This document shows positions 41,501-54,227 of a stretch of 64,000 nucleotides of DNA, piece after piece. Each line of letters begins with the position of its first letter. Within the stretch, counting starts at the first letter, position 1. The stretch is from Zygnema cylindricum (Eukaryota; Streptophyta; Zygnematophyceae; Zygnematales; Zygnemataceae). The DNA is taken from the NCBI GenBank assembly GCA_037447655.1, contig JBBHKE010000100.1, forward strand, positions 108,954 through 172,953. Direction: 5' to 3'. Below the pieces are notes generated by a model. The model worked only from the letters and a program-made list of their open reading frames with translations. It was not told the DNA's origin and searched no databases. The position numbers were made by a program, and so were the translations under genes.

Positions 41501-44500
41501 TTCCTATTATCGCTAACAGTTTGTGTAAGTTAGATAAGAATTCCTGTTAGCGCTAACAATTTGTGTAATTGAATAACAATTCATGTTAGCGCTAAGAGTT
41601 TATGTTAGTTAGATTACATATCTTGTTAGCTCGATTAATTTGTGTAAGTTAGATAATATTTCTTTGTTAGCGCTAATAATTTATGTAAGTTAGATAAAAA
41701 TTCCTGTTAGCTCTAACAGTTTGCGTAAATTAGGTAACAATTAATATTAGCCCTAATAGTTTGCATGAGTTTGGTAACAATTCTTGTTAGCGCTAACAAT
41801 TTGTGTAATTTAGGTAACAATTCCTGTTAACGCTAACAGTTTGTGTAATTTAGAAAACAATGGTTTTTATCCCTAAGAGTTTGTGTAATTTAGATAACAA
41901 TTCTTGTTATCGCTAACAATTTGAGTAAATTACGTAACAATTCGTGTCAGCGCTAACAGTTTTGTACGTTAGATAACAAATCCTATTATCGCTAACAATT
42001 TGTGTAAAGTAAATAACAATTCTTGTTATCGCTAACAGTTTGTGGAAGTTGGATAACAATTCTTGTTAGCGCTAAAATTTTTGATAATTAGATTTCATAT
42101 CCTGTTAGGGCTAACAGTTTGTGGAAGTTAGGTAACAATTCCTTTTAGCTCTAACAGTTTGTGTAAGTTGGATAATAATTCCTGTTAGCGCTAACAGTTT
42201 ATGTAAGTTAAATTACAACTCCTATAAGTTTGTGTAATTAAGATAACAATTCCTGTTAGCGCTAACAGTTTGTGTAATTTAGATAACAATTCTTGTTAGC
42301 GCTAACAGTTTGTTTAAGTTAGATATCAATTCTTGTTAGCGCTAACAGTTTTTGTAATTTATATAATTATTTTTGTTAGCGCTAATATTTTTTGTAAGTT
42401 GGATAACAATTCTTGTTAGGGAAAACAGTTTATGTAAGTTAGGTAACATTTCCTGTAAGTGCTAAAAGTTTGTGTAAGTTAGGAAACAATTCCTGTTAGT
42501 GCTAACAGTTTGTGTAAGTTAGATAACAATTCCTGTTATCGCTAACGGTTTGTGTAAGTTAGGTAACAATTCTTGTTAGCGCTAACAGGTTGTGTAAGTT
42601 GGATAACAATTCCTGTTAGCGCTAAAAGTTTATGTTAGTTAGATTACATATCCTGTTAGCGCTAATATTTTGTGTAAGTTGGATAACAATTCATGTTAGC
42701 GCTAATAGTTTGTATAAGTTGGAAAACAATTCCTATTAGCGCTAATAGTTTATGTAAGTTGGATAACAAGTCCCGTTAGGGCTAACAGTTTCGGTAAATT
42801 AGGTAACAATTCGTGTTAGCGCTAATAGTTTGAGTAAGTTAGATAACAATTCCTTTTAGCGCTTATAGCTTGTGTAAGTTGGATAATAATTCCTGTTAGC
42901 CCGAACAGTTTATATAAGTCAGATAACAATTCATGTTAGCCCTAACATTTTATATAAGTTAGATAATAGTTCTTTTTAGCGCAAACAGTTTGTGTAATTT
43001 AAATAACATTTCCTGTTAGCGCTAACAGTATGTGTAAGTTTGGTAACAATTCCTGTATTTCTAATAGTTTGTGTAATGTAGATAACAATCCTTGTTATCG
43101 CTAACAGTTTGTGAAAATTAGGTCACAATTCTTGTTAGCGCTAAAACTTTGTGTAAGTTAGATAACAATTTTTTTTAGCGCTAACAGTTTGTGTAATTTA
43201 TATAACATTTCCTGTTAGCGCTAACAGTATGTGTAAGTTTGGTAACAATTCCTGTATTTCTAACAGTTTGTGTAATGTAGATAAAAATTCTTGTTATCGC
43301 TAACTGTTTGTGAAAATAAGGTCACAATCCCTGTAAGCGCTAACAATTTGTGTAAGATAGATAACAATTCTTGTTAGCGCTAACATTTGTTGTAAGTTGG
43401 ATAACAATTCTTGTTAGCGGTAACAATTTATGTAAGTTAGGTAACATTTCTTGTTAGCGCTAACAATTTGTGTAATTTAGATAACAATTCTGTAAGCGCT
43501 AACATTTTGTGTAATTTAGATAATAATGTTTGTTATCGTGTAATTTAGATAACAATTCCTGTAAGCGCTAACAGTTTGAGTAAGTTAGGTAACATTTCCT
43601 GTAAGCGCTAAAAGTTTGTGTAAATTAGGTAACGATTCTTGTTAGCTCTAACAATTTGTGTAATTTAGGTAACAATTCCTGTTAACACTAACAATTTGTG
43701 TAATTTAGACAACAATGCTTGTTATCCCTAACTGTTTGTGTAATTTAGATAACAATTCCTGTAAGCGCTAACAATTTGTGTAGGTTAGATAACAAATCCT
43801 GTTATCGCTAACAGTTTGTTAAGGTAAATAACAATTCTTGTTATCACTAACAGTTTGTGTAAGTTGGATAACAATTCTTCTTAGCCTTAAAAGTTTAAAA
43901 TAGTTAGATTTCATATCTTGTTAGCGCTAACAGTGTGTGTAAGATGGATAACAATTCATGTTTTCGCTAACTGTTTATGTAAGTTAGATAAGGGCTCCTG
44001 TAAGCGCTTACACTTTGTGTAATTAAGATAACAATTCCTGATAGCGCTAAAAGTTCGTGTAAGTTTGATAACAATTCTTGTTAGCGCGAACAGTTTGTGT
44101 AGTTTAGATAACAAATCTTGTTATCGCTAACAGTTTGTGTAATCTAGATAACAATTCCTATTAGCGCTAACAGTTTATGTAAGTTAAATAAGAATTTCTG
44201 TTAGCACTAATAGTTTGTTTAAGTTAGATAACAATTCCTGTTAGCGCTAACAGCTTGTATAATTTAGATAACAATTTTTGTTAGTGCTAACAATTTGTGT
44301 GAGTTAGGTAACATTTCCTGTAAGCGCTAACAGTTTGTGTAAGTTAGGAAACAATTCCTCTTAGCGCTAACAGTTTGTGTAATGTAGATAATAATTCTTG
44401 TTATCGCTAACTGTTTGTGAAAATTAGGTAACAATTCCTGTTAGCGCAAACAATTTGTGTAAGTTAGATATCAATTATTGTTAGCGTTAACAGTGTGTGT

Positions 44501-46648
44501 AATTTAGATAACAATTCGTGTTACCGCTAACAGTTTGTGTAAGTAGGATAACAATTCTTGTTAGCGCTAAAAATTTGTGTAAGTTGGATAACAATTCTTG
44601 TTAGCGCTATCAGTTTGTGTAATTTAGATAACAATTTATGTTTGCGTAAGAATTTGTGTAAGTTAGGTAATTACTCCTGTTAGCGATAATAGTTTATGTA
44701 AGTTAGATAACAGCTCCTGTTAGCTGTAACAGTTTGTATACGTTAGATAACAATTATTGTTATCGCTAACATTTTGTGTAATTTAGATAATAATTCCTGT
44801 AAGCGCTAACAGTTTGTGTAAGTTAGGTAACATTTCCTGTAAGCGCTAAAATTTTGTGTAAGTTAGGTAACAATTCCCTTTGGCGCTAACAGTTTGTGTA
44901 AGTTAGGTAACAATTCCTATTAGCGCTAACAGTTTATGTAACTCAGATAACAATTCATGTTAGCGCTAACAGTTTGTGTAATTTAGATAACAATTCTTGT
45001 AAGCGCTAATTATTTGTGTAACTTAGATAACAATTCCTGTTATCGCTAACAGTTTGCGTATTTTAGATAATAATTTTTGTTATCGCTAACAGTTTGCGTA
45101 AATTAGATAAGAATTCTTGTAAGCGCTTACAGTTTGTGTAACTTAGGTAACAATTCTTGTTAGCGCGAACAGTTTGTGTAAGTTAGGTAACAATTTGTGT
45201 TAGCGCTAACAGTTTGTGTATGTTGGATAATAATTCCTATTAGAGCTAACAGCTTATGTAAGTTAGATAACAATTTCTGTTAGCTCTAACAGTTTGCGTA
45301 AGTTAGGTAACAATTTATGATAGCGCTAACAGTTTTTGTAATTTAGATAACAATTGCTGTTAGAGCTATTAGTTTGTGTCAGTTAGGTAACAATTCTTGT
45401 TAGCGCTAACAGTTTGTGTAATTTAGATAACAATTCTTGTTATCGCTTACTGTTTGTGTAATTTAGATAACAATTCCTGTAAGCGCTAACAGTTTGTGTA
45501 AGTTAGGTTATATTTCTTGTTATCATTAATAGTTTGCGTAAATTAGGCAACAATTCATGTTAGCGCTAACAGTTTGTGTAAGTTAGGTAACAATTCATGT
45601 TATCGCTAACAGTTTGTGTAAGTTAGGTAACAATTCCTGTTAGCTCTAACAGTTTGTGTAATATCGATAACAATTCTAGTTATCGATAACAGTTTGCGTA
45701 AATTAGGTAACAATTCGTGTTAGCGCCAACAGTTTGTGTAAGTTAGATAAAAATTCTTGTTATCGCTAACAGTTTGTGTAAGTTATGTAACAATTCCTGT
45801 TAGCGCTAACAGTTTGTGTAAGTTGTATAACAATTCTTGTTAGTGCTAAAAATTTAAGTTTGTTAGATTTTCATATCCTGTTAGTGCTAACAATTTATGT
45901 AAGTTGGATAACAATTCCTGTTATCGCTAACAATTTGCGTAATTTAGAAAACAATATTTGTTATCGCTAACAGTTTGCGTAAATTGGTAACAATTATTGT
46001 TAGCGCTAACAGTTTGTGTAATTTGGATAACAATTCCTATTAGAGCTAAAAATTTGTGTAAGTTGGATAACAATTATTGTTAGCGCTAACAGTTTGTGTA
46101 ATGTAGATAACAATTTATGTTAGCGTAAGAGTTTGTGTAAGGTAGGTAACAATTTCTGTTAGCGCTAACAGTTTGTGTAAGTTGGATAATAATTCCTGTT
46201 AGCGCAAACAGTTTATGTAAGTTAGATAACAACTCCTATTAGCTCTAACAGTTTGTGTAGGTTAGATAACAATTCTTGTTATCTCTAATTGTTTGTGCAA
46301 TTTAGATAACAAATCCTGTAAGCGCTAACAGTTTGTGTAAATGGATTAAAATATAAACTTTTAGCCCTAACAGTTTATATAAGTCAGATAACAATTCCTG
46401 TTAGAGCTAATAATTTGTTTAACTTAGATAACAATTTTTGTTATCGCTAACAGTTTGCGTGATTTAGATAACATTTTTTGTCATTGCTAACAGTTTGCGT
46501 AAATTAGGTAACAATTTATGTTAGCGCTAACAGTTTGTGTAATTTAGATAACAATTGCCGTTATACCTAAAAGTTTTTTTTCAGTTAGGTAACAATTTTT
46601 GTTAGCGCTAACAGTTTGTGTAATTTAGATAACTATTCTTGTTATCGC
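38569..46648. repeat. 40-bp satellite array, left block (about 200 monomers)
   Basis: Tandem monomers with consensus near taacaattcctgttagcgct / aacagtttgtgtaagttagg, 40 bp. The core CTGTTAGCGCTAACAG is a perfect 16-bp palindrome. Monomers often alternate between a GTTAGCGCTAAC form and a GTTATCGCTAAC form, giving an 80-bp dimer tendency. Local higher-order periods of 160 and 200 bp occur (for example 43006 and 43206). No open frames or other genes are inside. The array continues after element E at 57297. Confidence 0.97.
41341..44518. repeat. 3.2-kb higher-order satellite unit, repeated at 57807-60984
   Basis: The two tracts stay in register at a constant offset of 16466 with only scattered differences, including shared odd monomers such as ttacatatcttgttagctcg and caatggtttttatccctaag. 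Weaker collinearity extends left to about 40960. Leaving out element E and one target copy, the shift is about 5.81 kb. Confidence 0.9.
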
Positions 46649-47342
46649 TGTTGATATTTGTGTATTTTCTAGGTCTATAATATTATAGAAAAAAGACATA
46701 GGCAGACTCTAACTCCCCTCTCTAAGCCCCCACACTTGTTGTAGTCACTGAAGGCTCGATATGGAGCTAGAGCTATGGCTGCCTAAGCTCTCTAGAGAAG
46801 ACAGGGGGTAAATTAGGTAGACTTACCAAAAAGTACTTGACAGACAACAAAATTGATCCTAGTACCTGCCGTCCGTCAAGATAACCGCAGCCGTTGGCTT
46901 TAACCGTTAAGTCTTGAACTAGTAGTACGATGTAAAGTGTTTGATAAATATTTAAATATTAACACGTACACTCATTTTGTTTAGCGGAAATAAATACTTA
47001 GTGCATAGATACAGTTTAATTTAGTACGGAGTACAGTAAGGTTATGAAACGGATACCGCGCATTTGTTTTGAACGCGAAACCAATAGAGGCACGTATTTA
47101 TGACGACTACGATCAAAACCTGATTTCGATCGGACGGCCGGAAAGGATGCCGAGATCGTGGAAGAAGATATTGGCGGTTTGCGGTCATTGCCACATAGGA
47201 TGACACGTGGCAAAATGACATTGGATCGCGGCATCTACGGGGATTACGTGAATGAATCTGGAGATAACATGTGTCGACATTTTGGCCATGTCGTACAATA
47301 GTCGTATAGAAAGTACATCGGCACGTGTACTTTTCTGTACGT
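46649..47342 (+). repeat. 5' LTR of element E, first part
   Basis: TGTTGATATTTGTG start, shared LTR plan, tRNA-like module at about 46836-46912, one CACGTG box near 47206 and the first part of the GTAC inverted repeat. Interrupted at 47342 by element D within ttctgtacg. Confidence 0.92.
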
Positions 47343-48370
47343 TGTTGAAATTAATAGATTTTTAGAGTATTTTCTAGGTTTAAATATGTTTTTATAAAAG
47401 GAAAAGAAAAGGACGGACATCGTGCCTCCACCTCCTCTCTCTAGCCCCCATACTTGTTGTAGTCACTGAATGATAGAGAGGGTGGTTGATCCATGGCTGC
47501 TTGGCAGTTACTTTTAGTAGGTTACTAAAAATATAACTGACGGACCCGGGATTTGATCCCGGGTACCTGCGGTTCGTCAAGTTGGCCGATAGCGGTCAGC
47601 TTTATCCTAATAGACTAAGACCAATGCTAAATGCTATAGTATGTGATAGATATATATTTATTTCAGGAGGAATAAATCCATTTAACTGCAACTGTATACG
47701 GCATACATAGATACAGTATTAGAAAGTACATAGTACGATACTAATTCAAAACGGATACCACGCATTTTGTTTTGACAGCGAAACAAATGTTACGCAAGTA
47801 TTTATAACGGCTAAGATTGCATTTGGCGTATAATCTAACGGCGCACATCATCGCCAAAATCTCGGAGTGGTCACTTTGGCGTTTTGTGACGTGGCATGAC
47901 CTGGAGCCACGTGGAGAGATGACATTCGGCCATAGGAATTCCGAGGAACGTACGGACGAGTGACAAGCGGACACGCGTCCGCTTAATAGCCTTGTCGTAC
48001 ATAGGCCGTACAAAAGGTACACCGGCAGTAGTACTTTTTGGTACGGTACAGTAAGCTGATTGGTCCGTACTTCAATAGACAAAAGTTATTAGAGAGAATG
48101 AGGACTTAGAAAATTTTGGTAGGTAGTCACCTCTCCCTTTAAGTGTTTGTACAAATTGGCATTTTTACTGCCTCATAACTTATTGCCTAGTTGGGCGTTT
48201 TTAGAGATTGTTTTTCATACAAACTCACGGGAGTCCAAGCTACACATGGGTGCAGTCAAATTGCTTGTTTATTTGCTTGGGTAGCAGTGGTTGCCATTGA
48301 AAGTGGGTTAGTTAATAACTATCTAGAGGCTTCCTGTATTCTAAAGTCCAATGGAGGACACAGAATTTCA
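47343..48370 (+). repeat. 5' LTR of copia D
   Basis: Contains the strongest version of the paired hairpin (47538-47579), a GACGTGGC/CCACGTGG pair near 47890, GTACAAAAGGTAC ... GTACTTTTTGGTAC inverted repeat near 48007-48045, and gattgg near 48057. gag ATG at 48351, 20 bases before the LTR end. Confidence 0.92.
47538..47612 (-). other. tRNA-like hairpin module in LTR D
   Basis: TGACGGACC (47538-47546) pairs with GGTTCGTCA (47571-47579) with one mismatch, around CCCGGG-atttgat-CCCGGG-like arms (CCGGGATTTGATCCCGG). Read on the minus strand this gives an acceptor-like stem and a T-arm-like loop with GGGATCAAATCCC. In the 3' LTR the loop is GGATTCGATCC, closer still to a T-arm. The D- and anticodon-arm part is poorly matched. 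Confidence 0.5.
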
Positions 48371-49480
48371 GGTGATGGGCCCACCCTCTAGGGTACCCAC
48401 CTTTAATGGATCTGGGTTCATCTATTAGGAAGCCACGATGATGGGATCTTTGTGCGAAAAACGATACTAGGGTATCGTTAGTGGACAAGTGAAACATCCA
48501 CCTTCGGGAACTCCACCAGGATTTGGAGGAGTAAGGTTTCCTACTGCAACGGCTCCTTCAGCGGAGGAGGCAGATTATGGGGACAGCAGTGTGTCCGAAA
48601 AAAGGAAAGGGAAGGAGACACCCCTCACTCATATTGCCACAGTGCCGGGAGTGGCGATCGTGAAGACCGCGGAGAACGATACTCAAATGTGGGAGGTTGT
48701 AAACATGGCTGCCAAGAACTTCATTTTGAGGCACCTCACTCAAGCTTTGGCCACCCGTTATCTTGACATTTACAAGGCCGAGGAGTTGTGGGTGAATTTA
48801 GTGGAGATTTATAGAGCTGGAACTATTCAAGAGCTCCAGTTGGCTGAGCAAAAGCTAGTGAGTTACACTTACAAAGAAGGAAAGATGTTAGATTACTATA
48901 ATGATCTTTCTTGTTTGTATATGGAGATGGAAAGTGCCGGGTGGATAGGTACAATGAAAATGAAACTTAACACCCTTATCATGAAGTTACCAAATGAGTT
49001 TGAGAACATAGTGTACCGAGTACGAGAAATGCCTGATAGTTCATGGAAATGGAACACAGTGGTCAGGATGATACTTGTGCAGGAAAACAGAATGGAGATT
49101 AGGAGAGGAGGAAAGAGCATTCAAGTTGTAGCAGCAGGAGGGGACCAATGGGGGAAGGACCCGAAGAAACCTTACAGAGGGAAAAGAGATCATTCTGGTG
49201 GACCAAGGCCCCCAAAGGGTCTTTGTCATTTTTGCAAAAAGCCGGGACACTTCATCGCAGATTGTGTCATGCTGTCGGAGCTGAGGCTCCAAGAGAACCG
49301 TGGAGGGGGTTCTTCCAGAGGGAAGAATAACGCACTTGTGGTTACAAATGTGACAGGAGAAACCGAGGAAAAGTCATTTGAAGAGGATGGGAGCTTGTTC
49401 TGGACGAGAGTCTGGAGGAGAAGGAGATCCCTCGGAGACAAAAGTGTGCCCTTGAAGCAATTCGGGAAGCTCCACAAGAA
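48351..49480 (+). pseudogene. gag: Copia D gag
   Basis: MEDTEFQVMGPPSRVPTFNG runs through the PBS. TAG replaces Trp at codon 26 (48426) and again at 48468 (Y-W-G to Y-stop-G). From 48489 the frame is open: NMAAKNFILRHLTQALATRYL, LIMKLPNEFENIVYRV, zinc knuckle CHFCKKPGHFIADC. A shift near 49390 garbles the acidic linker, which then reads FWTRVWRRRRSLGDKS. Confidence 0.85.
48371..48385 (+). other. Half-tRNA primer-binding site of copia D
   Basis: GGTGATGGGCCCACC, one base different from the B and E sites (GGTTATGGG...). It is in frame with gag (VMGPP). Confidence 0.8.
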
Positions 49481-50712
49481 GGATGGATTATCGACTCAGG
49501 TGCATCCATACATATGTGTCGTGATAAAAAACTTTTCACCAAGCTAAGAAAGATCCCTACTCTAGAGATAGAGTATGGGGATGAGGGAGTGGTTACTACA
49601 GATCTAGTGGGCTCAATAGATCTGAAAGTCTTAGTGGAGGGTAAGACTTATATTCTTACATTCTCAGATGTACTTTACATTCCTCAGCTGAGTAAAAATC
49701 TTGTCTCTACGTATGTGTTAGATGACAAAGAGTTTGATACCTTGACTAGAAAGGGAGTCTTTACAGCTAAGTATGGGGATGAAGTTTACTTCACGGCAAA
49801 AAAGGGTAGCCAAGTAATGCTTAGGCTTAACTTGAGTAATGAAAAGAATAATGCTTACTATGTTGGTGATCCTAAGTTGATGATTTGGCATAAGCGGTTG
49901 GGGCATGTGCATTTTCATAGGTTGAGGGAAGTGAAAAACCTTAGGGTAGTAGAAGGCATTCAGTTTGGGGATAATGAAATGATGGATGATTGTAGTGGTT
50001 GTGCTGAGGGTAATGCTCATTGACTTCCCTTTCCCAAAGCCGTCACTTATAGAGGTGAAAAAAAAATTGATTTGGTCCACACAAATATTTGGGGACCTGC
50101 AAAAGTACCTTCGGTTGGAGGAAAGAGGTTTATGATAACAATAACCGATGACTGGTATAGATACTCTAGAGTCTACTTTCTAAAAACAAAGTCTGAAGTA
50201 TCAACTTACTTCAAAGAAATAAGGCTGGGAGTGAGAAGTTGCATGAAACCCCCATTGAGAGGATAAGGAGTGATAATGGGGAGGAATATACCTCTAACTA
50301 GTTTGAGGAATATCTGAGAGATGAGGGGGTGCAGCACAAGAAAACTATACCATATAACTCGGAACAAAATGGGGTAGCTGAGAGGCTGAATCGAACACTG
50401 GGAGAGTGCATGCAGTATGTTAGCCGACAAGAAAATAGGAAAGAGATTTTGGGCACAAGCAATGAACTATCTCAACTACATTAAGAATATAGTCCTTACC
50501 TCAGCTGTAAAGGGAGTGACACTTTATGAGAGATGGGTTAGAAGGAAACGAGATATTTCACACCTTGAAGTATTCGGTAGCCAAGTTTACAGTCTTGACA
50601 CGAATAGGAAAAACTGGAAACTAGATGCTAAGGGAAAACCTGGATACTTTGTGGGATATGATGAGGATGTCAAGGGATATAGAGTCTATGACTTAGCAAA
50701 AAAAATATCATT
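49481..50712 (+). pseudogene. pol: Copia D protease and integrase
   Basis: Protease: atcgactcaggtgcatcc (D-S-G-A-S) near 49490, then IEYGDEGVVTTDLVGSIDL and FSDVLYIPQLSKNLVS. Integrase: IWHKRLGHVH ... CSGC, a stop near 50022, VHTNIWGPAKVP (the first catalytic Asp of T-D-I is Asn here), frameshift near 50219, SDNGEEYTS, EQNGVAERLNR. A lost base near 50700 shifts the frame exactly as in element X. Confidence 0.82.
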
Positions 50713-52690
50713 TTGGTCAAACACCTAGTCGTCATGGATGAAGGTAAGTCATTTGACCCTTTCAAATATACAAAGAAGATAAGAATCAGATTTGAGTCTG
50801 AGAGTGAGGAGAACTTGGTCGTTCCCGAAAAGGACATGAATGAAACCGTGATTGCAGATTCAAGGGGGATCCGAAATACAGCTGACTTACCCAAAATCTC
50901 ACATTCTCCTATAGACTTCGAGGAGATAGAAGAAGTGGGACCAGAACCGGCTCCCATGGACAGGGGAGCCGATGAGATAGTGAGGAGAAATCCAAGACTT
51001 CCATCCATTCCAGCTTCGGAGTTTGAGGGAGGAAGAAGGAGCAGCAAAAAAATACAGGAAAAACAGGCTGCTCATAAGGTAACTAAGATATCTCACCCGG
51101 ATGAGCCTCAGTCTTACTCGGAGGCAATAAATAGTCTTGAGAAAGAAAGGTGGATTAGAGCCATAAATGATGAAATGGCTTCGATCATGGAAGCAAATAC
51201 TTGGGAGCTAACGGATTGTCCTCCAGACAGAAAACTTATAGGATGTAAATGGGCATTTAAACTAAAATTGAACCCATATAATACCATTGAGAGATATAAG
51301 GCTTGATTGGTAGCGAAAGGGTTTACCCAAAAGGAGGGGATTGATTATGAGGAGACCTTTACTCCAGTTGTTTGGTTCCCATCAGTAAGGATTCTCCTTA
51401 GTCCGGCAACAGCGGAAGAGATGGAAATACACCAGATGGACATTAAGACTGCTTTTCTTAATGGTGAGTTAGAGGAAGAAATTTTCATGAGGCAACAAGA
51501 GGAGTTCGTGGAGGCAGGAGAAAAGAGCAAAGTCTGCAAGCTCATAAAGTCTCTGTATGGACTAAAGCAGGCTCCCTGACAGTGGAATAACAAACTAGAT
51601 GAGTTTCTCACCGGTCTGGGATATATCCGGATCAGCTCTGACCATTCTATCTATATGTTTGAAGATGAGAATGGTGTCATTTTTATTGCAATTTATGTCG
51701 ATGATCTGCTTGTGTTGAGTAAGTCTTTGGAGAAGATCAATACGCTAAACAAAGATCTTAAGGGCAGATTTGATATGAAGGATTTAGGGGAGGCAAGATA
51801 CATTTTGGGGATCCAAATGGAGAGATATAGGACGAAAAATATTATCAGACTTACTCAGAAAGAAGCAATAGGTAATATGCTTGAGAAATTCTAGATGGAA
51901 AATGCTAATAATTGTACCACTCCCATGGACTTGATAAAAGGAAGTGATGAGAGTGTAGAAGGAGGATTGATGATCTTAGACGATCAGATGAGTCCAGAGG
52001 AGAGAGAGTTTATGAAGTCTATCCCTTATAGACAGATCGTAGGATGTTTAATCTATTTTATGAACTGTACCAGGCCACACATAGCGGCAGCAGATGGAGT
52101 ACTCAGTAGGAGTCTTAATGATCCTAGGAAGAGAGATTGGGAGGCAGCCAAGAGAGTCATGAGGTATTTGGTTGGAACCAGAGAATTATGGTTGCATTTG
52201 GGAGGGGAGCACACTGATATCACCACTTGGAGTGATGCCAGTTATAGGGATACACCTATGAGAAGATGCACATCTGGATATGTTTTGTATGTGGGGGAAG
52301 GTGCTTGCTGTTGGAGTAGTAAGCATCAAAAGGTGGTTGCTCAGTCTATTATAGAGGCTGAGTATATGGTCTCTTGTTCTGCTGTAAAAGAACTAATGTG
52401 GGTAAAGTCATTGTTAGAAGAACTGGGATATATGAAGGAGGGAGTGCATGGTGCCTTTTGCGATAATCAAGCTCCAATTGCAATTGCAGCGAATCCAAAA
52501 CACCATTTCAAAGCAAAACATATGGTCATAAGATTTAGTTTTGTAAGAGAAAAAGTTGAAAATAATATTTTAAATCTTGTGTATAGATCTGATGAAAAAA
52601 TGGTGGCTGACATGATGACCAAACCTGTGCCCTCTCCTAAATTAAAATATTGTCAGGAAAAATGGGTTGAAAGAAAAATTAAAATTAGAC
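50713..52690 (+). pseudogene. pol: Copia D reverse transcriptase-RNaseH
   Basis: GCKWAFKLKLN, TGA at 51304-51306, VAKGFTQKEG, MDIKTAFLNGELEEEI, TGA at 51577-51579, YVDDLLVL and TAG at 51892-51894. The RNaseH frame from 51895 is open to 52761: TTWSDASYRDTP, CTSGYVLYVG, QSIIEAEYMV and FCDNQAPIAI. The catalytic Asp and Glu positions remain but several conserved residues have changed. Confidence 0.85.
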
Positions 52691-52693
52691 TAG

Positions 52694-53744
52694 AAAATAA
52701 AGGGAGTGTTGAAATTAATAGATTTCTAGAGTATTTTCTAGGTTTAAATATGATTATATAATATGAAAAGAAAAGGACGGACAGCGAGCTTCCATCTCCT
52801 CTCTTTAGCCCCCATACTTGTTCTAGTCACTGAAGGATAGAGAGGGTGGTTGATCCATGGCTGCCTTAGTTCAACATGCAGTTATTTTTAGTAGGTTACT
52901 AAAAATATACCTGACGGACTCGGGATTCGATCCCGGTACTTGCGGTTCGTCAAGTTGGCCGGTTGCGGTCAACTTTATCCTAATAGACTAGGACTAATTC
53001 TAAATGCTATAGTATGTGATAGATATATATTTAATTCAGGAGGAATAAATCCATTTAACTGCAACTGTATACGGCATACATAGATACAGTTTTAGAAAGA
53101 ACGTAGTACGATACTAATTCGAAACGGATACCACGCATTTTTTTTTCGACAGCGAAACAAATGTCGCACAAGTATTTATAACGGCTAAGATTGCATTTGG
53201 CGTATAATCCAACGGCGCACATCATCGTCGAAATCTCGGAGTGGCCACTTTGGCGTTTTGTGACGTGGCATGACCTAGAGCCACGTGGAGTGATGACATT
53301 CGGTCATAGGAATTCCGAGGAACGTACGGACGAGGGACAAGCGGACACGCGTCCGCTTAATAGCCTTGTCGTACATAGGCCGTACAAAAGGTACACCGGC
53401 AGTAGTACTTTTTGGTACGGTACACTAATCTGATTGGTCCGTACTTCAGTAGATAGAAGTTATAAGAGAGAATTAGGACTTAGAAAATTTTGGTAGGTAG
53501 TCACCTCTCCCTTTGAGAGTTTGTACAAATTGGCATTTTTACTGCCTCATAACTTATCCTCTAGTTGGGCATTTTCAGAGATTCTTTTTCTTACAAACTC
53601 ACGGGGGTCCAAGCTGCACATGGGTGCAGTCAAAATGTTTGTTTGTCTGCTTGGGTAGCTGTGGTTGCCATTAAAAGTGGGTTAGTTAATAACTATCTAG
53701 AGGCTTCTTGTATTCTAAAGTCCAATGGAGGACACTGAATTTCA
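52694..53744 (+). repeat. Polypurine tract and 3' LTR of copia D
   Basis: aaaataaagggag (52694-52706) then the LTR at 52707. The tRNA-like module has ggattcgatcccgg near 52921. From 53165 onward the sequence is duplicated at 34475. Ends actgaatttca at 53744. Confidence 0.92.
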
Positions 53745-54227
53745 TACGACACAATAATTTGATTGGTGCCGTACGTCAGTAGATAGAGTTTTAGAGAGAG
53801 AAAGGACTTACAAAATTTAGTAGGTATTAGCCTCTCTCCGAGAGAGCTCCTCTACAAAAAAGTCATCTTTGACCATTCATATCAATCAATTTACTTGACC
53901 ATTTTTAGTGATTTTTTTTGCTGCGGACTCTAGGGAGTCAAGCTACACATGGCTGTAGTCGGTCAAAGTGTTTGCTTGCTAGGGTGGCTGTATTTCTAAG
54001 GGAAAGTCAAAGTGGGGAATGTTATCCAACAGTCATATTATAACTTTGCATTCTGTGGTGGAACTCAGCACACACAAAGTCTTATTTCACAAGGGTGAAG
54101 CTATAATGGGTTTTTGATAGTCAAGGGGTCTGTCATTTAGGTTTATATTAACTTGGAGTCGGCACTATCTAGATTAGCTTCTTTTGGATCTGCAATGTTT
54201 GTGGGCAATGGAGCACACTGAGTTTCA
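53745..54227 (+). repeat. 5' LTR of element E, second part
   Basis: Resumes the E LTR after element D: tacgacacaataatttgatt, ttagagagag, gtcatctttgacc, and ends gagtttca. PBS ggttatgggcccacc at 54228-54242. Confidence 0.92.

Larger units (their letters stand above)
47343..53744 (+). mobile_element. Ty1/copia element D, inserted in the E 5' LTR
   Basis: LTRs 47343-48370 and 52707-53744 start TGTTGAAATTAATAGATTT and end GAATTTCA. Flanks are tacgt (47338-47342) and tacga (53745-53749), a target duplication with one change. Full domain order is present but broken by many stops and frameshifts. Parts of its pol are nearly identical to element X, and its two late stops recur in element C. Confidence 0.92.

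Noticed and set aside
38569-46648. CRISPR-like array, because of short regular palindromic repeats
   Set aside because: The repeats are contiguous 40-bp monomers with no unique spacers, diverged among themselves, in a eukaryotic transposon context. It is a satellite.
51304-51306. Stop codon recoding or programmed readthrough in pol of X and D
   Set aside because: The same elements have many other stops and frameshifts at varied positions, so decay and shared descent explain it better.
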